The translations under genes were made by a program, and so were the position numbers. Positions 37,095 through 49,177 of a DNA stretch of 64,000 nucleotides are shown in pieces (position 1 is the stretch's first letter; the number at the start of each line of letters is the position of its first letter). The notes below the pieces were generated by a model. It was not told the DNA's origin, searched no databases, and saw only the letters and a list, made by a program, of their open reading frames with translations. The DNA lies in the NCBI RefSeq assembly GCF_022370755.2, contig NZ_CP092364.2, positions 5,394,001 to 5,458,000 on the forward strand, in the 5' to 3' direction. This stretch comes from Mycolicibacterium goodii (GTDB lineage: Bacteria > Actinomycetota > Actinomycetes > Mycobacteriales > Mycobacteriaceae).

Positions 37095-38930
37095 GTGAGC
37101 CACTACAAGAGCAACGTCCGAGACCAGGTGTTCAACCTGTTCGAGGTCTTCGGCGTGGACAAGGTGCTCGGCACCGACAAGTTCAGCGATCTCGATGTCG
37201 ACACCGCCCAGGAGATGCTCACCGAGATCGCGCGCCTGGCCGAGGGCCCGATCGCCGAATCCTTCGCCGAGGGTGACCGCAATCCTCCGGTGTTCGATCC
37301 CGAGACGCACACCGTCACCCTGCCCGAGGGCTTCAAGAAGTCCATGCGTGCACTGTTCGAGGGCGGCTGGGACAAGGTGGGCCTCGCCGAGCACCTGGGC
37401 GGCATCCCGATGCCACGCGCGCTGCAGTGGGCGCTGATCGAGCACATCCTCGGCGCCAACCCTGCGGCCTACATGTACGCCATGGGCCCGGGCATGAGCG
37501 AGATCTTCTACAACAACGGCACCGACGAGCAGAAGAAGTGGGCCACGATCGCCGCTGAGCGCGGTTGGGGCGCCACCATGGTGCTGACCGAGCCCGACGC
37601 GGGCTCCGACGTGGGCGCCGGCCGCACCAAGGCCGTGCAGCAGCCCGACGGTACCTGGCACATCGACGGTGTGAAGCGGTTCATCACCTCCGCCGACTCC
37701 GACGATCTGTTCGAGAACATCATGCATCTGGTGCTGGCCCGCCCCGAGGGCGCAGGCCCCGGCACCAAGGGCCTTTCGCTGTTCTTCGTGCCGAAGTACC
37801 ACTTCGATCCCGAGACCGGCGAGCCCGGCGAGCGCAACGGCGTGTTCGTGACCAACGTCGAGCACAAGATGGGCCTGAAGGTCTCGGCCACCTGTGAGCT
37901 GTCCCTGGGCCAGCACGGCATCCCGGCCGTGGGCTGGCTGGTCGGCGAGGTCCACGACGGCATCGCGCAGATGTTCGACGTGATCGAGCAGGCCCGAATG
38001 ATGGTGGGCACCAAGGCGATCGCGACCCTGTCGACCGGCTACCTCAACGCGCTCGAGTACGCCAAGGAGCGCGTCCAGGGCGCCGACATGACCCAGATGA
38101 CCGACAAGACCGCGCCACGCGTGACCATCACGCACCACCCGGATGTGCGTCGCAGCCTCATGACCCAGAAGGCCTACGCCGAAGGTCTGCGGGCGATCTA
38201 TCTCTACACCGCGACGTTCCAGGACGCCGAGGTGGCCAAGGCCGTGCACGGCATCGAGGGCGACCTGGCCGCCCGCGTGAACGATCTGCTGCTGCCGATC
38301 GTGAAGGGCTTCGGTTCGGAAACGGCCTACGCCAAGCTGACCGAGAGCCTGCAGACCTTGGGCGGCTCCGGCTTCCTGCAGGACTACCCGATCGAGCAGT
38401 ACATCCGCGACTCGAAGATCGACTCGCTGTACGAGGGCACCACCGCCATCCAGGCACAGGACTTCTTCTTCCGCAAGATCATTCGCGACAAGGGCCAGGC
38501 GCTGGCCTACGTCGCGGGCGAGATCGAGCAGTTCATCAAGAACGAGAACGGCAACGGCCGCCTGAAGACCGAGCGCGAACTGCTGGCGACTGCGCTGGCC
38601 GACGTCCAGGGCATGGCCGCGGCGATGACCGGCTACCTGATGGCGGCGCAGGAGGATCCGGCCTCGATCTACAAGGTCGGCCTCGGCTCGGTCCGGTTCC
38701 TGATGGCCGTCGGTGACCTGCTGGCCGGCTGGCTGCTGGCCCGCCAGGCCGCGGTGGCAATCGAGAAGCTCGATGCAGGCGCCACCGGTGCCGAGAAGTC
38801 CTTCTACGAGGGCAAGATCGCTGCCGCGTCGTTCTTCGCCAAGAACATGCTGCCGCTGCTGACCAGCACCCGTCAGGTCATCGAGAACCTCGACAACGAC
38901 GTGATGGAGTTGGACGAGGCGGCGTTCTGA
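37095..38930 (+). CDS. fadE5: Acyl-CoA dehydrogenase FadE5
   Basis: This 611-aa acyl-CoA dehydrogenase has the N-terminal extension ([24 protein letters not shown]), the FAD-contact segment [20 protein letters not shown], and near 440-460 [20 protein letters not shown] followed by the catalytic base in [17 protein letters not shown]-terminal domain follows. It catalyses alpha,beta-dehydrogenation of acyl-CoA in beta-oxidation and matches Rv0244c. GTG 37095 is chosen because GAGGAGG precedes it by 5 nt; an upstream ATG at 37038 adds an unconserved leader. It lies between the TPP and GPL loci and ends at a strong terminator. Confidence 0.93.
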   Translation: MSHYKSNVRDQVFNLFEVFGVDKVLGTDKFSDLDVDTAQEMLTEIARLAEGPIAESFAEGDRNPPVFDPETHTVTLPEGFKKSMRALFEGGWDKVGLAEHLGGIPMPRALQWALIEHILGANPAAYMYAMGPGMSEIFYNNGTDEQKKWATIAAERGWGATMVLTEPDAGSDVGAGRTKAVQQPDGTWHIDGVKRFITSADSDDLFENIMHLVLARPEGAGPGTKGLSLFFVPKYHFDPETGEPGERNGVFVTNVEHKMGLKVSATCELSLGQHGIPAVGWLVGEVHDGIAQMFDVIEQARMMVGTKAIATLSTGYLNALEYAKERVQGADMTQMTDKTAPRVTITHHPDVRRSLMTQKAYAEGLRAIYLYTATFQDAEVAKAVHGIEGDLAARVNDLLLPIVKGFGSETAYAKLTESLQTLGGSGFLQDYPIEQYIRDSKIDSLYEGTTAIQAQDFFFRKIIRDKGQALAYVAGEIEQFIKNENGNGRLKTERELLATALADVQGMAAAMTGYLMAAQEDPASIYKVGLGSVRFLMAVGDLLAGWLLARQAAVAIEKLDAGATGAEKSFYEGKIAAASFFAKNMLPLLTSTRQVIENLDNDVMELDEAAF

Positions 38931-38952
38931 CGCACGCGTTCTGACGCGAGCT

Positions 38953-40176
38953 CTACCAGAGAGGCTCCCGGGGTGTCCCCGGGAGCCTCTTTGCGTCCGG
39001 CCGGCCGCTCCCGCATTGGTGCAGCGTCGCGGCCTTGCGCAGCAAGTGATTTCGCTCCGGCACCGTCTGCGCCTGCCCCGCGGCGTCGGCGTACAACTGG
39101 GCGGCGAGGTCGGTGTTCCCGGCACGCTCGTGCAGATACGCCATCGATGCGGTGTGGCGCGGCAACGTCGGGTCCAGCTCGGCCAGTGCCGCCAGGCCCG
39201 CCTGCGGTCCGTCGGCCTCACCGACTGCCACCGCGCGGTTGAGCCGCGCGACCGGGCTGTGGGTGAGGGCCACGAGTTCGTCGTACCACTCCACGATCTG
39301 CACCCAGTCCGTGTCGTCCGTGGATCGGGCGTCCGCGTGCAGCGCCGCGATCGCTGCCTGGATCTGATACTCACCGAGCCGGTCTCGCGCCAGCGCGGCC
39401 TGCACCACCGCCACGCCCTCGGCGATCAGATCCTGACGCCACAGCGTGCGGTCCTGCTCGGCCAGCGGCACCAGGGTGCCGTCGGCCCGCGTGCGCGCAG
39501 GGCGCCGGGCGTCATGGAGCAGGAACAGCGCAAGCAGCCCGAAGACCTCCGGGTCATCGGTGATCGCCGCGAGCTGCCTGACCAAACGGATCGCCTCCGC
39601 GGCGAGGTCGACGTCGCCGGTGTAACCCTCGTTGAACACCAGGTAGAGAACCCGCAGCACCGTGGCCAGATCCCCGTGCCGGCTCAACCCGACCTCGGCG
39701 ACAGTGCGCTTCGCGCGGCTGATCCGTTGCGCCATGGTCGCTTCCGGCACGAGATACGCTCGCGCGATCTGGCGGGTGGTGAGGCCTCCGACCGCCCGCA
39801 ACGTCAGCGCCACGGCCGACGCGGGACTCAGGTTCGGGTGCGCGCACAGGAAGTACAGCTGCAGCGTGTCGTCCACGGGCACCGGAGGTCCCTGCCGCAC
39901 CTCCCCGGCCGTTCGCAACTCGCGGTTGCGGCGCGCGACATCAGCGCGCGTCAGGTCGATGAACCGGCGCCACGCCGTGGTGATCAACCAGCCCTTGAGA
40001 TCGTCGGGCCCGCGGCCGGGCTCCCAGGTCTCGAGGGCCTTGATCAGGGCTTCCTGAACCGCGTCCTCGGCCGTGGCGAAGTCGGCACCGCGGTGGACCA
40101 GGGCCGCCAGGACACCTGGTATCAGGCTCCGCAGTTCGGCCTCGGTCTTCGCCGGGCGGCCCGGATCCCTCGCCAT
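38953..40176 (-). CDS. ECF42-type RNA polymerase sigma factor with C-terminal TPR-like extension
   Basis: The 407-aa sigma factor has region 2 (FATAEDAVQEALIKALETWEPGRGPDDLKGWLITTAWRRFIDLTRADVARRNRE) and region 4 (VGGLTTRQIARAYLVPEATMAQRISRAKRTV) in its first 180 residues. About 220 further residues of helical TPR-like repeats follow (LAEGVAVVQAALARDR, SPVARLNRAVAVGEADGPQAGLAALAEL). This is the ECF42 architecture, which is paired with a DGPF/YCII protein; here the partner lies 8 nt upstream. No anti-sigma gene is present, and the C-terminal extension is thought to do that job. ATG 40176 follows GGGGG and is preferred over an upstream ATG inside the partner gene. The 3' end overlaps the shared terminator. 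Confidence 0.88.
   Translation of the reverse strand: MARDPGRPAKTEAELRSLIPGVLAALVHRGADFATAEDAVQEALIKALETWEPGRGPDDLKGWLITTAWRRFIDLTRADVARRNRELRTAGEVRQGPPVPVDDTLQLYFLCAHPNLSPASAVALTLRAVGGLTTRQIARAYLVPEATMAQRISRAKRTVAEVGLSRHGDLATVLRVLYLVFNEGYTGDVDLAAEAIRLVRQLAAITDDPEVFGLLALFLLHDARRPARTRADGTLVPLAEQDRTLWRQDLIAEGVAVVQAALARDRLGEYQIQAAIAALHADARSTDDTDWVQIVEWYDELVALTHSPVARLNRAVAVGEADGPQAGLAALAELDPTLPRHTASMAYLHERAGNTDLAAQLYADAAGQAQTVPERNHLLRKAATLHQCGSGRPDAKRLPGTPREPLW
38961..38992. terminator. Strong intrinsic terminator after fadE5, shared with the ECF gene
   Basis: GAGGCTCCCGGGG (38961-38973), loop TGT, CCCCGGGAGCCTC (38977-38989), then TTT form a 13-bp perfect GC-rich stem. It is the best intrinsic terminator in the window. 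The left arm encodes the last codons (PREPLW) of the convergent ECF sigma-factor gene, so the stem lies inside that coding sequence. Confidence 0.85.
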
Positions 40177-40184
40177 CGCGCCCC

Positions 40185-40595
40185 CTACTGCCCGTGGCAG
40201 GCGTCCGAACCGCCGAGGAACGGCCGCACCTCGAGCCATTCGTGGATCGGCCTGCCACCGGCGCCGGGCGCCGCGGACAACTCCCCCGCAACCTCGACGG
40301 CGCGCTCGTACGAGTCCACATCGATGATCATCCAGCCGGCGACCAGATCCTTGGTCTCGGCGAAGGGGCCGTCGGTTACGGGAGGTCTGCCTTCACCGTC
40401 GTGACGCACCCACACCCCGGTGGGGGCGAGGGCCTGCGCGTCGACGAACTCACCGGTGGTCTCCAGACGCGCCGCGAGGCTCCTCATGTACTCAAGGTGG
40501 GCCTCGATCTCATCCGGCGCCCACCGATCCATCGGCACGTCGTTGACGGCCTGCGGCGCACCCCGATAGTGCTTGAGAAGCAGGTACTTGGCCAT
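40185..40595 (-). CDS. DGPF/YCII-domain protein, partner of the ECF42 sigma factor
   Basis: The 136-aa YCII-related protein carries the diagnostic DGPF motif (VTDGPFAETKDLVAGWMIIDV, residues about 73-93) and starts MAKYLLLKHYRGAPQ. Such dimeric ferredoxin-like barrels are the conserved neighbours and frequent targets of ECF42 sigma factors; the biochemical activity is unknown. The start ATG 40595 follows GGGAGGAGAG. The sigma factor starts 8 nt after its stop. It lies 92 nt downstream of gap on the same strand, so read-through from the GPL operon is possible, but the spacing also leaves room for its own promoter. Confidence 0.88.
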   Translation of the reverse strand: MAKYLLLKHYRGAPQAVNDVPMDRWAPDEIEAHLEYMRSLAARLETTGEFVDAQALAPTGVWVRHDGEGRPPVTDGPFAETKDLVAGWMIIDVDSYERAVEVAGELSAAPGAGGRPIHEWLEVRPFLGGSDACHGQ

Positions 40596-40687
40596 GGGGC
40601 TCTCCTCCCGTTGGCGACCCTAGTTGGTCGTTCATCCCTGGGACGGAGCCATCACCGCATTCTCGACATCATTTTCGACCGTATGGT

Positions 40688-41488
40688 TCAGATGAGGCTG
40701 AAACCGGTGATGAGCTGCCAGATGCCGACCGCGATGAACAGGATCAGGAGAATCGTCATCCGGTGCTTGAGCGACCAGTCGTGCAGCGGCTCCAGGATCG
40801 CCTGGGTCTTCGCCGGGGCGATGACGTAGCTCAACAGCGCGATCTCGAAGACGAGCAGGGTCGCGAGCACGAACGCGGTCACGGCGAGTACCTGCGTCAC
40901 CACCGGAACGTCGGCGCCGACGATGACGGTGTCGACCAACAGCGCGATCGGCGGCGGCATCATGTACACGAAACCGAGCAGCAGCGACACCCACAGGGCT
41001 CCGTTGTCCCATGCGTCGCGGGCACGTTTGACGGCGGGGTTCACGATGGAGGTGACCTTGCCCACGGCCCGCCTGATCCAGCCCTGCGGTACCTCCTGCT
41101 CCGCGGCCGGCTCGTCGTCCAGCACCAGGGTCGACGCTGCGCCGACGCGGGCGGGCTCAGCGGTGCGCGCGCGTCTCTTCATGCGCATCCGGACGGCGAT
41201 CCACGCGCCGACCAGGAGCGCGAATACGCCCGTCCCCACCTGGAAGGGCTGGACGGAGGACCCCGGCTCGGCCGTGGTGAGGCTTTCCGCCAGTCCCGCG
41301 AAGCTGGGAATCATCTGCATTGCCGCAAGCGGAATCAACATCAACGGGAAGTTGACGATCAGCGCGCCGATCCAGAACACCAACAGATTCGGGACCGGTC
41401 TCGGGCGCGACAGAAGAAGCGGGATGAAGCCCAGAAGCATGGGATTCAGCGACATGAAGAATCCCATGCCCAGGACGTTGCTCCACAT
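40688..41488 (-). CDS. gap: Gap: integral membrane protein for GPL export
   Basis: The 266-aa protein has six membrane segments in two halves: WSNVLGMGFFMSLNPMLLGFIPLLL, LLVFWIGALIVNFPLMLIPLAA, VGTGVFALLVGAWIAV; then ALWVSLLLGFVYMMPPPIALLVDTVIV, LAVTAFVLATLLVFEIALLSYVIA and MTILLILFIAVGIWQLI. A charged cytoplasmic loop of about 50 residues lies between. It is known in M. smegmatis as the GPL-addressing protein, needed for transport of glycopeptidolipids to the cell surface. It follows mps2 by 18 nt and is the last GPL gene of the operon. A paralogue lies at 16.35-17.03 kb. Confidence 0.92.
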   Translation of the reverse strand: MWSNVLGMGFFMSLNPMLLGFIPLLLSRPRPVPNLLVFWIGALIVNFPLMLIPLAAMQMIPSFAGLAESLTTAEPGSSVQPFQVGTGVFALLVGAWIAVRMRMKRRARTAEPARVGAASTLVLDDEPAAEQEVPQGWIRRAVGKVTSIVNPAVKRARDAWDNGALWVSLLLGFVYMMPPPIALLVDTVIVGADVPVVTQVLAVTAFVLATLLVFEIALLSYVIAPAKTQAILEPLHDWSLKHRMTILLILFIAVGIWQLITGFSLI

Positions 41489-41506
41489 ATCGAAACCGCG
41501 GGGGCC

Positions 41507-44500
41507 CTACAGCAGCCCGAGGAGCTGCAGATCGGTCACGTACTTGACGATGACGTCGGGTGTCACCTGTGGAATCTCGCCGTCGACACCGATGTTCGCG
41601 TCACGGACCGCGGCCTGGAACCGGTCGGCCGGTGCGTAGGAACCTTGCGTGGGCTCGGGTGGCTGCAGCTCCCCTGCCTGCTGCTTGAGCATCGTCAACA
41701 TCTGCAACACCGAGTTCTGGCGCTGCTGGTCCGGCAGGGCGTGCAGCGCCGTCTCGAACCGTTGCAACCACTCACCGAAGTCGTCGACGCGTTCGATCGG
41801 ATACCCGGCCTCGACGAGCCAGTCGATGTAGGTGTCGATGCCGATACCGTCGTCATGCGGGTTCATCACGTGGTACGTCTCGAATCCGCTTGCCGCCGAA
41901 TCGCTCGCGGACCTGGCCACCCGCCAACCCAGTGTGGTGATCGCCTGTGCGACGAAGCCGACGGGCAGGCCGTCGAAGTGTGCGCGCTGTCGCTCACCGT
42001 CGGCGCCGCGTCGATAGAACGACCCGGGTGCGACGCCCGTCGCCACGATGCTGAGCACCATGCGCGACACGGTGTCGGCCACGTTCAACTGTCCGGCGTA
42101 GGTCGGGTCGGCCATGATCATGCCCGACCGGAACACCGCAACCGGAAGCCCGCAGTGGTCGTGGGCCTCGCGCAGCAGGACCTCGCCTGCCCACTTGCTG
42201 TTGCCGTAGCCGTTGGCGTAACCCACCTCGATCTTGCGGGTCGCGCTGATCAACCGGATGTCGGCTTGCTCGGTGAACCTCGAGGGCTCGATCTGCCTGC
42301 CGACGTCGGACGTCGAGACGAAGTTGAACGGCTTGAGCTTCGCGGTGAGCGCGAAGCGGATCAACTCGGCGGTGCCGACGACGTTGGGCCCGAACAGCTC
42401 GCTGTAGGGCAGCACGCTGTTGACGAACGCGGCCGAATCGACGATGAGGTCGACACGTTCGGCCAACCGCTGCCACGTCTGCTCGTCGAGCCCGAGGTTC
42501 GGTTCTCCCTTGTCACCTGCGACCACCTGCAGCCGCTCGGTGGCAAGCTCCTTGAAGTGCTTGCGCAGCAACGGATCCGTGTCGAACGTCGCCTCGAGGC
42601 GCTTTCTGGCATCCTCGTCGGATCTGCCGCGCACCAGGCAGATCACCTTGTCGTCGACACGGCGCAGCTGCCTGAGCCATTCCAGTAGCAGATAGCGGCC
42701 GAGGAATCCGGTGGCCCCGGTCAACAGCACCGTCTGTACGTTGCCGTCGGGCCGCGGCAGCGTCGTCGCGGTTCTCAGGGTCGGAGCGTCGATGAACTTG
42801 TCCAGCGTCAGATCACGCGCATGCACCTCGGTGGCATCGCTGCCGTGCACCGAGGCGAAGCTGACACCGTCGGTCCGCTCGCCCGTCTCGCGATCGAGGT
42901 ACACGCTCAACTTCTGCACGGTCGGCGCCTCGAACAACGTGCGCACCGAAAGGTTGGCGTCCAGCGCCGTGTTCACCGCGGCGATCACGCGCATCGCGGA
43001 GATCGAGTCACCGCCGAGTTCGAAGAACGAGTCGTCGAGACCGATCCGCTCGACACCGAGCACGTGGGCGAAGATGCCCGCGAGCGTCTTTTCGGTCTCG
43101 GTCTCCGGGGCACGGTAGCGTTCGGCACTCTGATACTCGGGCGCGGGCAGTGCACGCCGGTCGAGCTTGCCGTTCACCGTCAACGGCAGCGCCTCCAACG
43201 TCACCACCGCGGCCGGGACCATGTAGGCGGGCAACCGGTTGGCGAGTTCGGCGCGAGCGACCGCCGGGTCGGCGGTGCCCGTGATGTAGCCCACCAGCCG
43301 CTTGTCGCCGGGACGGTCCTCCCTGGCGATCACGACGGCCTGGCCGACACCGTCCACCTCGGACAGCGCGGTCTGGATCTCACCGAGTTCGATGCGGTAG
43401 CCGCGGATCTTGACCTGCTCGTCGGCGCGGCCCAGGTACTGCAGCTGCCCGTCGTCGCCCCAGCGGACGAGGTCGCCCGTGCGGTACATCCGCGCGCCCG
43501 GCTCTCCGAACGGGCATGCCACGAAACGCGACCCGGTCAGGCCGCCGCGCCCGACATAGCCGACGCCGACACCGCGGCCCGCCAGGTACAACTCACCGAC
43601 GACTCCCGGCGGAACCGGACGCAACCACTCGTCGAGGACGAAGGTGGCGCCCTTCGGCACCGGCGAGCCGATCGGGACCACATCCGACCCCGGCGTCAAC
43701 GGTGCGCTGATCGCCGCGTAGATCGTCGATTCGGTTGGACCGTAGGCGTTGATCATCACGCGGTCGGCGGCCCACCGGTCGACGACCTCGGTGGGGCACG
43801 CCTCACCGGCCACCACCAGGGCCGTGCCTTCCAGCCCCTCCGGTGACAACATCCGCACCGCAGAGGGGGTCTGGTAGAGCACGTTGACCTGTTCGGACAC
43901 CAGCAGCGCGTGCAGATCGTCGGGTGAACCCGCGATCGACTCCGGCACGATCACCAGCCGGCCGCCGTGCAGCAGCGCACCCCAGATCTCCCACACCGAG
44001 ACGTCGAACACCAGCGAATGCCATTGCGACCAGACCGCTCCCGGTCCGGCGGGCAGCTCGGCAGGCAAGGTGTCGAGTACCTGCGTGACGTTGCCGTGCG
44101 TGATCGCCACGCCCTTGGGCACACCGGTGGTGCCCGACGTGTAGATCATGTAGGCGATGTCGTCAGGCGAGGGCGTGAGCAGCGTTGTGCTGGGGTAGAT
44201 GTCGACCACCGGATCGTCCACCTCGACGACAGGCAGATCGAATCCGTCGAACCGGGAACGCAGATCGGCGGTCGTGAGCGCGGCGATCGGTTCGGCGTCG
44301 CCGAGCATGAACTCCAGCCGCGCGGCAGGTACCGAGGGATCGATCGGCAGGTAGGCCGCACCGGTCTTGAGCACCGCGAGGATCGCGACGATCGCGTCGG
44401 CCGAACGCGGGACCATCAGCGCCACGGACTTCCCCGGCGCGGCGCCGTACACCGCCAGCAGGTTGGCCAGTTGGTTTGCGGCCTCGTCCAATTCGCCGTA

Positions 44501-47500
44501 GTTCAGCGACTCGCCCTCGAAGGTGACCGCGAGCGCCTCCGGATCGCGCGACACCTGCTCGGCGAACACCTCGGTTATCGACCGCGGCGACGTGACCGGT
44601 TGCGTGAGCACCTCGCGGTTGGCCCACTGGTCGAGTCGTCTGCGCTCGTCGGCGTCGACGACGTCCATCGACGACAACCGTCGGGCCGGATCGGCGATCA
44701 TGGCCTCCAGCAGTCGCTGGAACCGGTCGACCAAGGTTTCGATGTCGCTGGTGTCGAACACCGAGGTGTCGTATTCGACGCGCAGACCCAGTTCGTGGCC
44801 GGGCAGCGCCATCACCGACAGCGGGTAGTGGTTGTACTCCCGGTTGTTAAATTCGGTGACCGCGAGTTCCTGCACCCCCATGAATGCGCTCGTGTCGATC
44901 GGGTAGCTCTCGTACAGGAACAGCGTGTCGAACAACTGCTCGTGCCCGGAGACGTGATGAATCTCGTTGAGCGCCAGATGCTCATGCTCGAGCGTGTCGT
45001 TGTGGTGGCTCTGCAGTTGATGCAGCAGATCGCCGACCGTGGTGTCGGCCGAGATCTTCGCCCGGATCGGCACGGTGTTGATCAGCAGGCCCACCATCGA
45101 TTCCGCACCGGCCAGCTCGGCGGGCCGTCCGGACACCGCGGTGCCGAACGCGACGTCGCGATGACCGGTCATCCGCATCAGCAGCTGTGCCCACGCCGCC
45201 TGCAACACGGTGTTGACGGTCGTGTGCTGTGACCGCGCGAGTTCGCCGAGAGCGCGGGTCGTCTCGGCGGACACCCGGTACGACTCGATGCCGCGCGGGC
45301 CCGGTTGCCCCGGAGGTGCGACGAGGGTCGGTGTCTCGAAACCGTCGAGCACCTCACGCCAGGCCGCTCGCGCGGCCTGGCGATCCTGCGCCGCAAGCCA
45401 GTTGACGAAATTGCGATACGACGCGGGCGCAGGCATACGGTGCCCGAAGTATCCGGCGAAGATCTCCTGCAGCAGGATCGGCAGCGACCAACCGTCGATC
45501 ACGATGTGGTGGAACGTCAGGACGAACCGGTGCTGGTTGCCCGAGGTACGGATCAGCGCGGCACGGAAGGTGGGCCGTTCGAGCAGATCGCACACGGCTG
45601 CCCGCTCGGCCGCGCACAGCTGTTCGATCTCGTGATCGGGCGTGAGATCGTCTCCGCGCAGGTCCAGGTACCGCCAAGCGATCGTCGGGTCGGCCGTGAG
45701 CACCTGAACCGGCTCGCCGAACTGCTCGCAGAACCGGGCGGCGAGGTTGGGGTGCCGCGCGACGACGGTGTGCACGGCGTCGCGCAGGCGGTGCTGATCG
45801 AGGACACCGGTGATGGTGATGTCGAGCTGCACCGCGTACACGTCGTCGCCCGTGCCGCGTGCGAACGTCGAGTGGAACAACAGGCCCTGCTGGACCGGCG
45901 TGAGCGGCAGGACGTCGGTGACGTCGTACTGCTGGGCGAGTTCGTCGATCTGTTGCTGGGACAGTTTCGCGGGCGCGACATCCGACGGGGTGAGGCCACC
46001 GCCGCCGCCCCGGACATGTGCGCAGATGCCGGCGAGCGCCTCGAACCACAACCGGCTCAACCGGGTCGCCTGCTCCTCGTCGAACGCCGACGGCGCCCAC
46101 GTCCAACTGGCCTGCAGGCGCGGGCCCTTCTCGGTGTCCATCGTGCCCGCGTTGAGCTCGACCGTGTGCATCAACGGCATGGGCACCGCGGACGCCGCGT
46201 CGCTCAGCGCGAGGCCGTCCTGGTCGATGCGCCACAGCTCCTCGGACATCTCCCCGGCACCCGCGCCCAACCGCCCCAGGTAGTTGAAGCCGATTGTCGG
46301 CTCCGAATCACCAAGCTCCACATCGGGATTCAGATACCGCAGCAGACCGTAGGTGAGGCCCTCCGGCAGCGACCGCAACTGTTCCTTCACCGCCTTGACG
46401 ATTCCGCCGAGCGCGGCGTCACCGGCGGCCACCTGCTCCCACGGGAGCTCGTCGACCGTCAACGCCACCGGGTACTTGGTGGTGAACCAACCCACCGTCC
46501 GCGACAGGTCGACGTCGGACGCGAGTTCCTCGTAGCGTCCGTGCCCCTCGACGTCGACACCGATCGGGGCACCCTTGCGGTTCAGGAACTCCGCCCATGC
46601 CAGCCCGAACGCGACCAGCAGGATGTCCTGCACACCCGCACGGAAGGCGGCAGGCACCTCGCCCAGCAACTGACGCGTGGTCTCGACGTCCAGTGACGCC
46701 GACAGCTGCCCTGCCGTCACGTACGTGTCGGCCTCCGGCTGCACCGGCGGCAGCGCCTGTGGAACCTCGGCCACCGCGCGCCACGCGTCGGCGAGCTCAC
46801 GTACCGACTCGGTCCGCGCGTGCTCCTGCAGCAGACCGGTCCACCTGGCGAACGAGGTGCCACCGGTCGGCAGTTCCACGGGTTGCCCGCTGTGGTGTTG
46901 CGCCCACGCGATGTTCAGGTCTTCCAGGAGAATCCGCCACGACACCCCGTCGACCGCGAGGTGGTGGATCATCAGCACCAACCGGCTCGTGTCACGTACC
47001 CAGACCGCGCTGACCATCGCGCCGGCGGCGGGGTCGAGCTTCGAGCGGGCCTCCACCAGCACGTCGTCGGTCAACGTGTCGACGGTGCGCAGGCAGTCAC
47101 GGGCGCCGACGGCGCCTGCCTCCGGCACCAGCAGCGACCACCCGTCGCCGGAGTCCTCGACCCGCAGCCGCAGCGTCGCGTGGCGGTCCAGCAGTGCCTG
47201 CAGGATCACCACCACGTCATCCTCGGTGACCCCGGCCGGCGCCTGGGTGATCACCGTCTGGTTGAACTGGTCGGTCGGACCCTCGACCTCGCGCAGCCAC
47301 CGCATGATCGGCGTGGCGACCACGGGACCGGTTCCTTCGTCCACGACGCCGGACTCGCCGGCGGCGACGGCCACGCGGGCCACCCCGGCGACGGTCTGCT
47401 CGACGAAGATGTCACGCGGCCGGCATTGCACACCGGCCGCCCTCGCACGGGCGACCACCTGCATCGACAGGATGCTGTCGCCGCCGAGGTCGAAGAACGA

Positions 47501-49177
47501 ATCGTCGACCCCCACGCGGTCGACGCCGAGCACCTGCGCGTAGACGTCGGCCAGGATCTCCTCGACCGGTGTCGACGGAGCACGGTAATCGCTTGCCGTG
47601 CTGCGATATTCGGGCGCAGGAAGCGCGCGCCGGTCGAGTTTGCCGTTGACGGTGAGCGGGATGGTGTCGAGTACGACGACCGCGGTGGGAACCATGTAGG
47701 CGGGCAGGCTCTCGGCCAGCGCGGCCCGCAACTGGCCCGGATCGGCGGTCCCGGTGATGTATCCGACCAGGCGTTTGTCGCCCGGACGGTCCTCGCGGGC
47801 GATGACCACGGCCTGGTCGACGCCGTCCTGTTTGGCCAGCGCGGCCTGGATCTCACCCAGCTCGATGCGGTAGCCGCGGATCTTGACCTGCTCGTCGGCG
47901 CGGCCCAGGTACTCGAGTTGGCCGTCGGACCCCCAGCGCACCAGGTCACCGGTGCGGTACATGCGCTCGCCCGTCTCGCCGAACGGGCACGCCACGAATC
48001 GCGACGCGGTCAGATCCGGACGCCCGATGTAGCCGCACGCCACGCCGTGCCCGGCGATGTACAGCTCACCGACCACGCCCTCGGGGGCCGGGCGAAGCCA
48101 CTTGTCCAGCACGAACAGGGCCGCACCGGGCACCGGCGCGCCGATGGGGGCCACACCGGAGCCAGGCGTCAACGGTTCGCTCATCGCCGCATAGATCGTG
48201 GCCTCGGTCGGACCGTAGGCGTTGATCATGATCCGGCCCGGTCCCCATCGGTCCACCAGTTCGGTGGGGCACGCCTCACCCGCGACGATCAGCGTCGTCG
48301 ACTCGAGCCCGTCGGGCGACAGCATGCCTGCTGCCGACGGGGTCTGGCACAGCACGCTGACCTTCTCGGTGATCAGCAGGTTGTGCAGGTCTTCCGGGGA
48401 GCTGCCGACGGACTCGGGCACGACCACCAGCCGGCCGCCGTGCAGCAGCGCGCCCCAGACCTCCCACACCGAGACGTCGAAGACCAGCGAGTGCCACTGT
48501 GACCAGACCTGTCCCGGCCCGGCAGGGAGGTCGGCATGCAGGGCGCTGACCAGTTGGGTCACGTTGTGATGCGTGACGGCGACGGCCTTCGGGACGCCGG
48601 TGGTACCGGACGTGTAGGTCATGTAGGCGAGATCGTCGGGCACGGGCCCGGAGATGGCGGCGCTCGGCCGCTTGTCGATCGCCGGATCCGCAACGTCGAT
48701 GACGGCGAGGTCGTACTGCTCGAGCCTTGACCGCAGGTCGGCGGTGGTCAGCGCCGCAACCGGCTTCGCATCCGACATCATGAAACCGATGCGCGCGTCG
48801 GGATGCGCCGGGTCGACGGGCAGATACGCCGCGCCGGTCTTGAGCACCGACAGGATCGACAGGATCGCCTCACCGGACCGCGGGATCAGGAAGGCCACCG
48901 TCCGGCCGGGTTTCGCGCCGTGTTCGGCCAGCAGATGCGCCAGCCGATTGGATGCCTCGTCGAGTTCGCGATAGGTCCATGAACGATCCCCGCACACGAG
49001 TGCGACCGCGTCGGGAGCACGACGCACCTGCTCGGCGAACAGTGCCGGAATGGTGACGGGTGTGGGACCCGCGTCGGTCAGTACCGCCCGGTTTCCCCAT
49101 ACGTCGATCTGGTCGTGCTCGTCCTCGTCGAGGAGGTCGAACGACAGCAGAGTCCGCGTGGTCGGTTCGGCAGTCAT
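41507..49177 (-). CDS. mps2: GPL peptide synthetase Mps2 (A-T-E-C-A-T-R)
   Basis: The 2556-aa NRPS starts directly with an adenylation domain (about 45-540), then carrier ([10 protein letters not shown] about 566), epimerisation (HHLAVDG about 737), condensation (HHIVIDG about 1225), second adenylation (about 1536-2030), carrier (about 2054) and a C-terminal thioester reductase ([12 protein letters not shown] about 2149; catalytic YGNSK about 2320). The adenylation pockets read D-V-W-C-I-A-A-I-Y and D-V-W-Y-V-A-A-I-Y. They are almost identical, as expected if both select alanine. With E in the first module only, the products are D-Ala and, after reductive release, L-alaninol. ATG 49177 overlaps the mps1 stop by 4 nt (ATGA), ensuring coupled translation. 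It lacks its own N-terminal C domain, which is at the end of Mps1. Confidence 0.94.
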   Translation of the reverse strand: MTAEPTTRTLLSFDLLDEDEHDQIDVWGNRAVLTDAGPTPVTIPALFAEQVRRAPDAVALVCGDRSWTYRELDEASNRLAHLLAEHGAKPGRTVAFLIPRSGEAILSILSVLKTGAAYLPVDPAHPDARIGFMMSDAKPVAALTTADLRSRLEQYDLAVIDVADPAIDKRPSAAISGPVPDDLAYMTYTSGTTGVPKAVAVTHHNVTQLVSALHADLPAGPGQVWSQWHSLVFDVSVWEVWGALLHGGRLVVVPESVGSSPEDLHNLLITEKVSVLCQTPSAAGMLSPDGLESTTLIVAGEACPTELVDRWGPGRIMINAYGPTEATIYAAMSEPLTPGSGVAPIGAPVPGAALFVLDKWLRPAPEGVVGELYIAGHGVACGYIGRPDLTASRFVACPFGETGERMYRTGDLVRWGSDGQLEYLGRADEQVKIRGYRIELGEIQAALAKQDGVDQAVVIAREDRPGDKRLVGYITGTADPGQLRAALAESLPAYMVPTAVVVLDTIPLTVNGKLDRRALPAPEYRSTASDYRAPSTPVEEILADVYAQVLGVDRVGVDDSFFDLGGDSILSMQVVARARAAGVQCRPRDIFVEQTVAGVARVAVAAGESGVVDEGTGPVVATPIMRWLREVEGPTDQFNQTVITQAPAGVTEDDVVVILQALLDRHATLRLRVEDSGDGWSLLVPEAGAVGARDCLRTVDTLTDDVLVEARSKLDPAAGAMVSAVWVRDTSRLVLMIHHLAVDGVSWRILLEDLNIAWAQHHSGQPVELPTGGTSFARWTGLLQEHARTESVRELADAWRAVAEVPQALPPVQPEADTYVTAGQLSASLDVETTRQLLGEVPAAFRAGVQDILLVAFGLAWAEFLNRKGAPIGVDVEGHGRYEELASDVDLSRTVGWFTTKYPVALTVDELPWEQVAAGDAALGGIVKAVKEQLRSLPEGLTYGLLRYLNPDVELGDSEPTIGFNYLGRLGAGAGEMSEELWRIDQDGLALSDAASAVPMPLMHTVELNAGTMDTEKGPRLQASWTWAPSAFDEEQATRLSRLWFEALAGICAHVRGGGGGLTPSDVAPAKLSQQQIDELAQQYDVTDVLPLTPVQQGLLFHSTFARGTGDDVYAVQLDITITGVLDQHRLRDAVHTVVARHPNLAARFCEQFGEPVQVLTADPTIAWRYLDLRGDDLTPDHEIEQLCAAERAAVCDLLERPTFRAALIRTSGNQHRFVLTFHHIVIDGWSLPILLQEIFAGYFGHRMPAPASYRNFVNWLAAQDRQAARAAWREVLDGFETPTLVAPPGQPGPRGIESYRVSAETTRALGELARSQHTTVNTVLQAAWAQLLMRMTGHRDVAFGTAVSGRPAELAGAESMVGLLINTVPIRAKISADTTVGDLLHQLQSHHNDTLEHEHLALNEIHHVSGHEQLFDTLFLYESYPIDTSAFMGVQELAVTEFNNREYNHYPLSVMALPGHELGLRVEYDTSVFDTSDIETLVDRFQRLLEAMIADPARRLSSMDVVDADERRRLDQWANREVLTQPVTSPRSITEVFAEQVSRDPEALAVTFEGESLNYGELDEAANQLANLLAVYGAAPGKSVALMVPRSADAIVAILAVLKTGAAYLPIDPSVPAARLEFMLGDAEPIAALTTADLRSRFDGFDLPVVEVDDPVVDIYPSTTLLTPSPDDIAYMIYTSGTTGVPKGVAITHGNVTQVLDTLPAELPAGPGAVWSQWHSLVFDVSVWEIWGALLHGGRLVIVPESIAGSPDDLHALLVSEQVNVLYQTPSAVRMLSPEGLEGTALVVAGEACPTEVVDRWAADRVMINAYGPTESTIYAAISAPLTPGSDVVPIGSPVPKGATFVLDEWLRPVPPGVVGELYLAGRGVGVGYVGRGGLTGSRFVACPFGEPGARMYRTGDLVRWGDDGQLQYLGRADEQVKIRGYRIELGEIQTALSEVDGVGQAVVIAREDRPGDKRLVGYITGTADPAVARAELANRLPAYMVPAAVVTLEALPLTVNGKLDRRALPAPEYQSAERYRAPETETEKTLAGIFAHVLGVERIGLDDSFFELGGDSISAMRVIAAVNTALDANLSVRTLFEAPTVQKLSVYLDRETGERTDGVSFASVHGSDATEVHARDLTLDKFIDAPTLRTATTLPRPDGNVQTVLLTGATGFLGRYLLLEWLRQLRRVDDKVICLVRGRSDEDARKRLEATFDTDPLLRKHFKELATERLQVVAGDKGEPNLGLDEQTWQRLAERVDLIVDSAAFVNSVLPYSELFGPNVVGTAELIRFALTAKLKPFNFVSTSDVGRQIEPSRFTEQADIRLISATRKIEVGYANGYGNSKWAGEVLLREAHDHCGLPVAVFRSGMIMADPTYAGQLNVADTVSRMVLSIVATGVAPGSFYRRGADGERQRAHFDGLPVGFVAQAITTLGWRVARSASDSAASGFETYHVMNPHDDGIGIDTYIDWLVEAGYPIERVDDFGEWLQRFETALHALPDQQRQNSVLQMLTMLKQQAGELQPPEPTQGSYAPADRFQAAVRDANIGVDGEIPQVTPDVIVKYVTDLQLLGLL

